A stretch of 64,000 bases of DNA from Armatimonadota bacterium (GTDB taxonomy: Bacteria > Sysuimicrobiota > Sysuimicrobiia > Sysuimicrobiales > Sysuimicrobiaceae): assembly GCA_031460175.1 (NCBI GenBank), contig JAVKGW010000007.1, forward strand, positions 58,820-122,819. Direction: 5' to 3'. The notes under the pieces are model-generated. The model had not been told where the DNA came from. It worked only from the letters and a program-made list of their open reading frames with translations, and did not search any database. Of the stretch, positions 34,995 through 42,425 are shown one piece after another (position 1 is the first letter of the stretch; each line of letters begins with the position of its first letter). A program made the translations under genes and the position numbers.

Positions 34995-37301
34995 ATGGAG
35001 ACGCGGTGGATCGGGAAACCCCTGCGGCGTCGGGAGGATGGGCGGTTCCTCCGGGGGGAGGCCCGTTACCTCGACGACCTGGTCTTCCCGGGGACGCTCC
35101 ACATGGTGGTGATCCGGAGCCCCTATGCCCACGGGGTGCTCCGGGCGATCCGGACGGAGCGGGCCCGGGCCTGCCCTGGGGTGGTGGAGGTGGTCACCGC
35201 GGAAGGCCTTCCCCCGGACCTGCAGGGGGTCCCCCCCGCGCCGGTGGAAGGAGCAGAGGTGGCATCCGTCCCGCATCCGCTGCTTGCCCGGGACCGGGTG
35301 CGGTACGTGGGAGAACCCGTGGCCGTGGTGGTGGCGGAAAGCCGGGCCGCGGCGTACGACGCCGCGGCGGAGGTGGAGCTGGACGTGGAGCCGCTGCCCG
35401 CGCTGGTGGAGGTCCAGGAGGCGTTACGGGGGGAGATACGGCTTCACGAATCCGTCCCGGACAACGTGCTCTTCCGGTGGCACCGGGCGGGAGGGGAGGT
35501 CGAGACGGCATTCCGGAAAGCCGCACGGGTGGTGCGGGGCCGCTTCCGGATCCCCCGCCTGGCCGCGGTCCCCCTCGAGCCCCGCGGGGCGCTTGCCTCC
35601 TATGACCCGGGCACGGAGACCCTCACCCTGTGGTGCTCCGCCCAGGGACCGCACCAGCCCCGGGCGCAGCTCAGCCGGATTTTGCGGCTCCCCGAGGACC
35701 GGATCCGGGTGGTGGTGCCGGACGTGGGAGGGGCTTTCGGGAGCAAGGGGAGCCTGCCACCGGAGGCGGCCCTCGCGGCATGGCTGGCCATGCGGTTGGG
35801 GCGCCCCGTGAAGTGGGTGGAAACCCGTCGGGAGAACCTCCAAGCTTCCTACCAGGGCCGGGGACTGGAAGCGGAAGTGGAGATGGCGGTGGATGAGACC
35901 GGGCGCTTCACTGGGGTGCGGGCCACCCTATGGGCCGACGTGGGTGCCTATCTCTACCCTTCGACCGTCATCCCGCCCGTTACCACCGCCCTGCTGCTCA
36001 CGGGTGCCTACACCGTCCCCGCTGCGGAGGTCACGGTGCTGGGGGTGGCCACGAACAAGGTTCCGACCGGACCCTACCGGGGCGCGGGGCGTCCCGAGGC
36101 CGCCTACCTCGTGGAGCGCATGGTGGACCTCGTGGCCCAGGAGATGGGCGTGGATCCCGTGGAGCTGCGCTTCCGTAACCTCATCCCTCCAGACGCCTTT
36201 CCGTACCGCACCCCCCTCGGGTTCACCTATGACTCCGGGAACTACCCTCAGGCCCTGCAGCGCCTGCAGGCCCTCCTGGAGGCAGAGGGATGGCGGACCT
36301 TGCGGGAGCGGGCCCGGGTGGAAGGGAGGCTTGTGGGGATCGGGGTGGCGCTGTACGTGGAGCGGGTGGGAGCCCGGGAGTGGGAGAGCGCCTCGGTCTC
36401 CGTGCTCCCCTCCGGCCGGGTGGTGGTGCGCACGGGGTCCACCGCCCACGGTCAGGGACACGAGACCACCTTCGCGCAGATCGCGGCGGAACTCCTGCAC
36501 CTGGACGTGGCGGACATCACCGTCCAGTACGGCGACTCCGCGATGGTCCCCCCGGGGGTGGGAACCTTCGGGAGCCGTTCCACCACCATCGGGGGGTCCG
36601 CCCTGGTGGTGGCGCTGGAGAAGATCCGGGAAAAGGCTGCGCACATCGCCGCCCACCTGCTGGAAGCGGCGGAGGCGGACCTCGAGTGGGCAGAGGGGAA
36701 GCTGCGGGTGCGTGGGTCTCCCGACCGGGCGATCTCCTGGCAGGAGATCGCAGCCGCCGCGTATCAACCCGGCCGTCTTCCGCGGGAGGTGGAGCCGGGG
36801 CTCAACGCGTACGGGTACTTCGCCCTGCCAGGGCTCGTGTTCCCCTACGGCGCGTATGGGGCCGTGGTGGAGGTGGATCGGGAGACGGGGGAAGTCCGGC
36901 TGTTGAAGCTGGTGGCGGTGGACGACGCGGGACGCATCGTAAACCCCCTCCTCGCGGAAGGACAGGTACGGGGCGGGATCGCGCAGGGGATCGGACAGGC
37001 GCTCCTGGAGGAGGTGGTGTACGGAGGAGACGGGCAGCTTTTGACCGCGAGCCTCGCGGAGTACGCCCTGCCGCGGGCGGAGCAGGTTCCGGAGGTGACG
37101 TCCGAGTTCATGGAGACGCCCAGCCCGCTGACCCCCCTCGGGGTCAAGGGACTCGGGGAGGCGGGGACCATCGGGATGCCTGCCGCGGTGGCGAACGCGG
37201 TGATGGACGCGCTGGGGCCGCTGGGGGTACGGCACCTGGACTTCCCCTTCCGGCCGGAGCGGGTGTGGCGGGCCATCCGGGAGCGTGCGACACGGACCTA
37301 G
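34995..37301 (+). CDS. Molybdopterin-binding catalytic subunit of a xanthine/CO dehydrogenase-family hydroxylase (form II, orphan)
   Basis: 768 residues, a near-normal length for CoxL/XdhB-type large subunits. The ATG at 34995 follows GGAGGTGTTGG. The start GKPLRRREDGRFLRGEARYLDDL and PYAHGVLRAI are family-typical, as is PLEPRGALASYD. The active-site loop is GPYRGAGRPEA (residues 359-369), the form II type, not the AYRCSFR loop of true aerobic CO dehydrogenase. The catalytic Glu is Glu722 in GLGEAG. A CO-oxidising role is therefore unlikely, and hydroxylation of an N-heterocycle or aldehyde is more probable. No FAD (medium) or 2Fe-2S (small) subunit gene lies beside it or elsewhere in the window, and its likely maturation genes are 25 kb away. 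Confidence 0.93.
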   Translation: METRWIGKPLRRREDGRFLRGEARYLDDLVFPGTLHMVVIRSPYAHGVLRAIRTERARACPGVVEVVTAEGLPPDLQGVPPAPVEGAEVASVPHPLLARDRVRYVGEPVAVVVAESRAAAYDAAAEVELDVEPLPALVEVQEALRGEIRLHESVPDNVLFRWHRAGGEVETAFRKAARVVRGRFRIPRLAAVPLEPRGALASYDPGTETLTLWCSAQGPHQPRAQLSRILRLPEDRIRVVVPDVGGAFGSKGSLPPEAALAAWLAMRLGRPVKWVETRRENLQASYQGRGLEAEVEMAVDETGRFTGVRATLWADVGAYLYPSTVIPPVTTALLLTGAYTVPAAEVTVLGVATNKVPTGPYRGAGRPEAAYLVERMVDLVAQEMGVDPVELRFRNLIPPDAFPYRTPLGFTYDSGNYPQALQRLQALLEAEGWRTLRERARVEGRLVGIGVALYVERVGAREWESASVSVLPSGRVVVRTGSTAHGQGHETTFAQIAAELLHLDVADITVQYGDSAMVPPGVGTFGSRSTTIGGSALVVALEKIREKAAHIAAHLLEAAEADLEWAEGKLRVRGSPDRAISWQEIAAAAYQPGRLPREVEPGLNAYGYFALPGLVFPYGAYGAVVEVDRETGEVRLLKLVAVDDAGRIVNPLLAEGQVRGGIAQGIGQALLEEVVYGGDGQLLTASLAEYALPRAEQVPEVTSEFMETPSPLTPLGVKGLGEAGTIGMPAAVANAVMDALGPLGVRHLDFPFRPERVWRAIRERATRT

Positions 37302-37340
37302 GCAGGGTGTGGAGCTGGATGTCGCTTGAGGAGCACGGCC

Positions 37341-38153
37341 GTGGGTGAAGGGTTGCAGATCGAGGGGCTTTCCCTGCGGTTCGGAGACCTCCTCGTGCTG
37401 GACCGCGTGGATCTAGAGGTGGGAGAAGGAGAGTTCGTTTGCCTGGTGGGGCCGAGTGGTTGTGGAAAGTCTACCCTTCTCAACGTGGTGGCGGGGTTTG
37501 GACTCCCCGGGAATCCGGAGATCGAAGGGACGGTGCGGTGGCAGGGCCGGGTGATCCGGAGCCACCGGGATTGGAAGGGGGAGTTGGGCTACGTGTTCCA
37601 GCGGGACAACCTCCTTCCCTGGTACACCTTGGAGCAGAACGTCCTGGTGAGCCTGCGCGTGCGGCAGGTGCCGCCGCACGAGGCGATCCGCCGGGCGCGC
37701 CAGGAGATTACCCGGGTCGGGCTGAGCGGCTTTGAACGACATTTTCCGCACCAGCTGTCCGGAGGGATGCGGCAGCGGGCGTCGTTGGCCCGCACCCTGG
37801 TGTACGGCCCGAAAGTGATGCTGATGGACGAGCCCTTTGGAGCCTTGGACGCCCACACCCGGATGCACCTCCAGCGGGAGCTCACAGGCCTTTGGACGGA
37901 GCATCGGGCCACCATACTCTTTGTCACCCACGACCTCTCCGAGGCCATCGTTCTCGGACAGCGGGTCGTGGTGCTTTCCAACCGGCCCGGCCGGGTCACG
38001 GCGGAGTACTCCGTGCCCTTCCCGTATCCACGGGATCCGGTGGACCTCCAGGGACGGAAGGAGTTCGCCATGCTGCAGGCGGAGGTGTGGTCACGCCTCG
38101 CAGAGGAATTCCGGCGCGCGGACCAGCACCTCCTTCGGGAGGGTGTTCTGTGA
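37341..38153 (+). CDS. ABC transporter ATP-binding protein, nitrate/sulfonate/taurine type (SsuB-like)
   Basis: 270 residues. GTG 37341 is chosen because GAGGAG lies seven bases upstream; an in-frame TTG at 37326 is possible. Walker A GPSGCGKST, Q-loop GYVFQRDNLLPWYTLEQNV, signature LSGGMRQRASLARTL and Walker B VMLMDEPFGALDAHTR are the NrtD/SsuB/TauB pattern, with H-loop VTHDLSEAI. The permease gene follows with a four-base overlap and then an NMT1-type binding-protein gene, so this is a complete importer. Such systems bring in sulfonates, pyrimidine precursors, phthalate or other aromatic acids. The genes after it favour an aromatic acid. Confidence 0.93.
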   Translation: MGEGLQIEGLSLRFGDLLVLDRVDLEVGEGEFVCLVGPSGCGKSTLLNVVAGFGLPGNPEIEGTVRWQGRVIRSHRDWKGELGYVFQRDNLLPWYTLEQNVLVSLRVRQVPPHEAIRRARQEITRVGLSGFERHFPHQLSGGMRQRASLARTLVYGPKVMLMDEPFGALDAHTRMHLQRELTGLWTEHRATILFVTHDLSEAIVLGQRVVVLSNRPGRVTAEYSVPFPYPRDPVDLQGRKEFAMLQAEVWSRLAEEFRRADQHLLREGVL

Positions 38154-38971
38154 ACCTGGCGCTCTCTCCATCCCGGCGGGCCCGGGTCGGGGTGTACCGG
38201 GGCGGGGCAAGGATCCTGGCCCTGCGGGCCGGGTTCGTGGCAACAATGCTCTTGGCCTGGGCCTCGGTGAGCGGGGATCTGGTGCCGGGTTGGCGGGCCA
38301 TGCCCCGTGCCCTCCTGCCGTCCCCCGGGGAGGTTTTGAAGGCCCTGTGGGCGTACGCGCAGAGCGGGGATCTAGCGGCCGACGCCTTCTACACCCTTTC
38401 GGAGGCGACGGGGGGCCTGGCCTTGGCCATCGTCATCGGGATCGCGGTGGGGGTGCTGTTCGCCTACGTGCGGCTGCTGGGCCAGGCGGCAGAGCCCCTG
38501 ATGGTGGCCCTGAACGCCATGCCCCGGTACGCGCTCGCGCCCCTGTTCGTGATTTGGTTCGGGCTTGGGATGGCGTCCAAGGTTGCCCTGGTGTTCTTCG
38601 CGGTGTTCTTCGTGGTGTTCTTCAACGTGTACCAGGGGGTACAGACGATCGACCGCAACTGGGTGCGGGGAATTGAGGTGATGGGCGGGGGACCACGGGA
38701 GATCGCCCGCTACGTGATCCTGCCGTACGTGGTGAGCTGGGTGGTGGCGGCCCTGCGGACCTCCATCGGGGTGTCTCTGGGGGTGGCGGTGGTGGGCGAG
38801 TTCGTGGGGTCCGTGCAGGGCCTCGGCTACCGGATGGTGATCTCCGTGGGCGTGCTGGACACGCCCCGTACCTTCGCCATCGTGTTGATCCTGGCCGCGG
38901 TCGGGTATAGCATCGTGAGCCTGGCGACTGCCGTAGAGCGAAGGCTCCTGCGGTGGCAGCGGGAGGCTTGA
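38150..38971 (+). CDS. ABC transporter permease, nitrate/sulfonate/taurine type (SsuC-like)
   Basis: 273 residues from GTG in a GTGA overlap with the ATPase gene. Six membrane helices. The N-terminus has a long basic stretch before the first helix. Marks are the LPSPGEVLKALWAYAQSG periplasmic segment, the NAMPRYALAPLFVIWFGLGMASKVALVFF block and the EAA-type coupling loop EVMGGGPREIARYVILPYV. These match the SsuC/TauC permease family. It would act as a homodimer with two copies of the upstream ATPase. Confidence 0.93.
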   Translation: MNLALSPSRRARVGVYRGGARILALRAGFVATMLLAWASVSGDLVPGWRAMPRALLPSPGEVLKALWAYAQSGDLAADAFYTLSEATGGLALAIVIGIAVGVLFAYVRLLGQAAEPLMVALNAMPRYALAPLFVIWFGLGMASKVALVFFAVFFVVFFNVYQGVQTIDRNWVRGIEVMGGGPREIARYVILPYVVSWVVAALRTSIGVSLGVAVVGEFVGSVQGLGYRMVISVGVLDTPRTFAIVLILAAVGYSIVSLATAVERRLLRWQREA

Positions 38972-38986
38972 CCGGGAGGAGAGGTC

Positions 38987-40015
38987 ATGCGGAGATCGGA
39001 ATTGCTGGTTCTGATTGGGTTGCTGGTGGGTCTGGTAAGCGTGTCCCCCGGGATTGCACAACAGGGGCCCGTGCAGCTGGACCTCCCCGTGGTCGCTGCC
39101 GTGGAGCCTGCGTTGCCCGTTTTGGTGGCGGAAGCGGCAGGGTACTTCCGTGGGGAGGGGGTGGAGGTCGGACGGATTCTTCTGTCCGGCGGTGTGGCGA
39201 TCCGCAACCTCCTCATCGGTGGCCGTACGTCTTTCGGGGTCATCGGAACGGAGCACATTCCCCTCGCGCGACTCGCGGGCGCTCCCCTGAAGGGGATCGC
39301 TCCCGTCTACGACCGGCTGCACGTCACCCTCATCGTCCGCTCGGCCCTGCGGAGGCAGGTGAGGCGCGTGGAGGACCTAAAGGGCCGGACCGTGGGCGTT
39401 ACGGCACCGGGCTCCTTTACGTGGTCCATCGCGGTGACATTCTTGAAGAAGGCGGGACTGGAGCCGGAGCGGGATGTCCGGCTGTTGCCGGTTGGGACCG
39501 ACGCAAGCGTGATGTATACCGCCCTACAGACGGGACGAGTGGACGCCTTGGCCTTCAGCGAGCCCGTGCTGAGCCGAGTGGAGGTAGACGGGGTGGGCTT
39601 CATGCTGGTGAACATCTTCGATCCTTACGTGCTCAGGCGGTGGATGGGTACCGATCTGCTTCTGGTGGGCGTCCTGGCGACCACGGAGAGCGTGATCCGC
39701 AGCCAGCCGGAGGTGGTGGCGGCCATGGTGCGGGCCGTTCAGAAGGGGCTGGCGTACATCCGGAGTCACTCCTCCCAGGAGATCGTGCAGCTGGTGGTCA
39801 GGGACCCCAAGACGGCTCAACTCTTCCAGGGCGTGGCTCCGGAGCTGGCGGTGAAGATGATCAACCGGATCCGACACGGGTATGGGACAGGGTGCTTGAG
39901 CCGGACAGGATACGAAGCCGAGTTGCGCCGCATGATGGACACGGGGGTCATCAAGCAACCCGTGCCCTTCGAGGAGGCCCTGGAGCCCCGGTGGGCGGGG
40001 GTGTGCGCCCGGTGA
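38987..40015 (+). CDS. ABC transporter substrate-binding protein, NMT1/SsuA type
   Basis: 342 residues with a signal peptide (about residues 1-24, cleavage near GIAQQ), no lipobox. The mature start LPVVAAVEPALPVLVAEAAGYFRGEGVEV and the GRTSFGVIGTEHIPLARLAGAPLKGIAPVYDR strand-turn pattern are typical of the NMT1/SsuA fold. The RVEDLKGRTVGVTAPGSFTW block is the usual second conserved section. It belongs to the importer encoded at 37341-38971. The last base of its stop is the first base of the next gene, another protein of binding-protein-like fold. Confidence 0.92.
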   Translation: MRRSELLVLIGLLVGLVSVSPGIAQQGPVQLDLPVVAAVEPALPVLVAEAAGYFRGEGVEVGRILLSGGVAIRNLLIGGRTSFGVIGTEHIPLARLAGAPLKGIAPVYDRLHVTLIVRSALRRQVRRVEDLKGRTVGVTAPGSFTWSIAVTFLKKAGLEPERDVRLLPVGTDASVMYTALQTGRVDALAFSEPVLSRVEVDGVGFMLVNIFDPYVLRRWMGTDLLLVGVLATTESVIRSQPEVVAAMVRAVQKGLAYIRSHSSQEIVQLVVRDPKTAQLFQGVAPELAVKMINRIRHGYGTGCLSRTGYEAELRRMMDTGVIKQPVPFEEALEPRWAGVCAR

Positions 40016-41010
40016 TGGAACCCTCTCTCACGCTGACCCTGGCCGCGGGCCCCTACGACCGTCTGGAGCCCCTCCGAGACGGTACCGTGAGGCCGGAGGG
40101 AATGCGGCTTGTGTACGTCCCTGTGGAGGAACCTCCAGAGGCGTTCCTACGGGGGCTCGCGGGGGAGTTCGACGCCTTCGAGCTCAGCTGCTCCCTGTAC
40201 CTCTCCCGGCGGGCGGAAGGGGATTTTCCCTTCGTGGCCCTGCCGGTCTTCCCTTCCCGCATGTTCCGGCACGGGTACGTCTTCGTCCGGGAAGGGAGGG
40301 GGATCGAGCACCCGAAGGATCTGGAAGGGAGAAGGGTGGGCGTTCCGGAGTTCACGCAGACGGCCCTGGTCTGGATCCGGGGAATCCTGCAGGAGGAGTA
40401 CGGGGTGGATCTTCGGTCCATTACGTGGGTGGTAGGGGAGGCGAACCGACCTGGGCACCGGCCGGCGGTCATTTCCGGCCGGCCCCGGGGGGAGGGGTGG
40501 AAGTTGGAGCCCGCTCCGGAGGGCTACAGCCTGGACCGGATGTTGGTGGAAGGGCTGTTGGATGCGTACATGGGGGCGGTGCGCCCTCGCTCCTTCGGAG
40601 TGGATCCCCGCATCCGTCGGCTCTTCCCGAACTACCGGGAGGTGGAGCGGGCGTACTACCGCCGCACGGGGATTTTCCCCATCATGCACACGGTGGTGGT
40701 GCGGGAGGAATTGCTCCGCCAGCACCCTTGGGTGGCCACGAGCCTCTATCGGGCCTTCTGTCGGGCGAAGGAGGTGGCGTTCGAGCGCATGGCCTACAGC
40801 CCCGCGCTGCGCTATAGCCTGCCCTGGCTGCACGCGGACCTGGAGGAGCTCCAGGAACTCTTTGGGGCGGATCCCTGGCCGTACGGAATCGAGCCGAACC
40901 GGAAGGTTCTGGAGACACTGCTCCGGTACCTCCAGGAGCAGGGGCTGTTGGCCCGGCCGATGCCTCTCGAGGAGGCATTTGCCCCTGTCCACGTCTTCGA
41001 AGGGCAATAG
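40015..41010 (+). CDS. 4,5-dihydroxyphthalate decarboxylase-like / ABC substrate-binding-like protein
   Basis: 331 residues starting at ATG in a TGATG junction. No signal peptide, so cytoplasmic. Conserved family segments are LPVFPSRMFRHGYVFV, GRRVGVPEFTQTALVWIRGILQEEYGV, RRTGIFPIMHTVVVREELL and HPWVATSLYRAFCRAKEVAFE, all found in the Pht5 (4,5-dihydroxyphthalate decarboxylase) family, whose fold is related to type 2 periplasmic binding proteins. The lack of an export signal supports an enzymatic rather than a binding role here, unlike many relatives. It sits between the importer and a LigM-like O-demethylase, which fits aromatic acid breakdown. True substrate unknown. Confidence 0.85.
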   Translation: MEPSLTLTLAAGPYDRLEPLRDGTVRPEGMRLVYVPVEEPPEAFLRGLAGEFDAFELSCSLYLSRRAEGDFPFVALPVFPSRMFRHGYVFVREGRGIEHPKDLEGRRVGVPEFTQTALVWIRGILQEEYGVDLRSITWVVGEANRPGHRPAVISGRPRGEGWKLEPAPEGYSLDRMLVEGLLDAYMGAVRPRSFGVDPRIRRLFPNYREVERAYYRRTGIFPIMHTVVVREELLRQHPWVATSLYRAFCRAKEVAFERMAYSPALRYSLPWLHADLEELQELFGADPWPYGIEPNRKVLETLLRYLQEQGLLARPMPLEEAFAPVHVFEGQ

Positions 41011-41021
41011 GGAGGAAGGCG

Positions 41022-42425
41022 ATGGGGAGCGCAGGACCCCGGAATCTGCAGGAGATCCTGGAGCAGGTCCCCAACATCACGGACTATCTGTACAACAACC
41101 GGACGGGAGCGCGAGCCTTCCCCGTCGTCCCCGCGGAGTTCACCAACTGGCGGGACGAGCAACATGCGTGGCGGGAGACGGTGGCGCTCCTGGATCTCTC
41201 GTACCACATGTCGGACCTGTACGTGTACGGACCCGATGCCCTCCCGCTCCTGAACTTCCTCGGCATAAACAGCTTCCGGGGATTTGAGCCCGGACAGGCC
41301 AAGCAGCTGGTGGTGTGCTCCCCGGAGGGGTATGTGATCGGGGACGCGGTGCTCTTCTACCTAGAGCCAGAGGTCTTCCAGCTGGTGGGGCGTCCCTCCG
41401 CGCTCAACTGGGTGCAGTACCACGGGGAGACCGGCGGCTACCGTGTGCGCTTTGAGCGGGACGAGTGGTCCCTGGTGGATCCCCATCGGCCCCGCCGGGT
41501 GTATCGGTTTCAGCTGCAGGGACCTCTTGCCCCGGCCCTGCTGGAGGCGCTGAACGGGGGCCCCCTTCCGGACGTGAAGTTCTTCCACATGGCTTGGCTC
41601 CAAATCCGGGGACGCCGGGCACGGTTCCTGCACCACGGCATGGCGGGCGTGGCGGGTGGGGAGATCTTCGGCCCGTGGGAGGATCGGGAGGCGGTGCGGG
41701 AGGCCATCCTGGAGGCAGGGGAGGCGTTCGGGCTGCGGCAAGTGGGCTCTCGGGCGTACGCCACGAACACATTGGAATCCGGATGGATCTCCGGAGTCTT
41801 GCCTGCCATCTACACGAGCCCTGCCCTGAGGGCGTACCGGGAGTGGCTCCCGGCCACGAGCTATGAGGCGACGGGATCCTTGGGCGGGAGCTTCTACTCC
41901 CCCAACATCGAGGACTACTACCTCACCCCCTGGGATCTGGGCTACGGACACATCCTGAAATTCGACCACGACTTCATCGGGCGGGAGGCTTTGGAGCGGA
42001 AGGTGGGAGAGCCTCACCGCCAGAAGGTGACCCTGGTGTGGCACCCGGAGGACGTCACGGGAGTGTTCCGTGACCTCTTCACGAAGCCCAAGGGCGAGCG
42101 GGCCAAGTACATGGATCTGCCCGTGCCCCGGTACTGCATGTGGCCGTACGATAAGGTGCTGAATCGAAAGGGGGAGTGCGTCGGGTTCTCCACCTCGTGC
42201 GGGTACAGCTCCAATGAGGGGGCCATGCTGTCCCTGGCCATGGTGGAGGAGGCGTACCGCGCGCCGGGAACAGAGGTCATCGTGGTGTGGGGGGAGCCGG
42301 ACGGTGGGTCCCGCAAGCCCAGCGTGGAGCGGCACGTGCAGGTGGAGATCCGGGCCACGGTAGGGCCGGTGCCCTACTCCCAGGCGGCCCGGGAATACCG
42401 GACCCTGGTGCGCGGCCGGAGATGA
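41022..42425 (+). CDS. Tetrahydrofolate-dependent O-demethylase-like aminomethyltransferase (LigM/GcvT family)
   Basis: 467 residues; ATG after GGGAGGAAGGCG. Strong local similarity to LigM (vanillate/3-O-methylgallate O-demethylase) as I recall it: PVVPAEFTNWRDEQHAWR, LLDLSYHMSDLYVYG, the HGMAGVAGGEIFGPWE region, GSRAYATNTLESGW, REWLPATSYEATGSLGGSF and IEDYYLTPWDLGYGHILKFDHDFIG. The GcvT-fold enzymes of this kind move a methyl or aminomethyl group to tetrahydrofolate. The length equals LigM. Genes for folate methyl recycling (metF, formate-THF ligase) are not in the window. The substrate could be a methoxy-aromatic acid or a methylated amine; the surrounding decarboxylase-like, VOC and FAH genes favour the aromatic option. 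Confidence 0.88.
   Translation: MGSAGPRNLQEILEQVPNITDYLYNNRTGARAFPVVPAEFTNWRDEQHAWRETVALLDLSYHMSDLYVYGPDALPLLNFLGINSFRGFEPGQAKQLVVCSPEGYVIGDAVLFYLEPEVFQLVGRPSALNWVQYHGETGGYRVRFERDEWSLVDPHRPRRVYRFQLQGPLAPALLEALNGGPLPDVKFFHMAWLQIRGRRARFLHHGMAGVAGGEIFGPWEDREAVREAILEAGEAFGLRQVGSRAYATNTLESGWISGVLPAIYTSPALRAYREWLPATSYEATGSLGGSFYSPNIEDYYLTPWDLGYGHILKFDHDFIGREALERKVGEPHRQKVTLVWHPEDVTGVFRDLFTKPKGERAKYMDLPVPRYCMWPYDKVLNRKGECVGFSTSCGYSSNEGAMLSLAMVEEAYRAPGTEVIVVWGEPDGGSRKPSVERHVQVEIRATVGPVPYSQAAREYRTLVRGRR

Noticed and set aside
34995..37301. Calling this gene coxL of an aerobic CO dehydrogenase
   Set aside because: The active-site loop is GPYRGAGR, the form II type, not AYRCSFR; CO oxidation is not supported by sequence.
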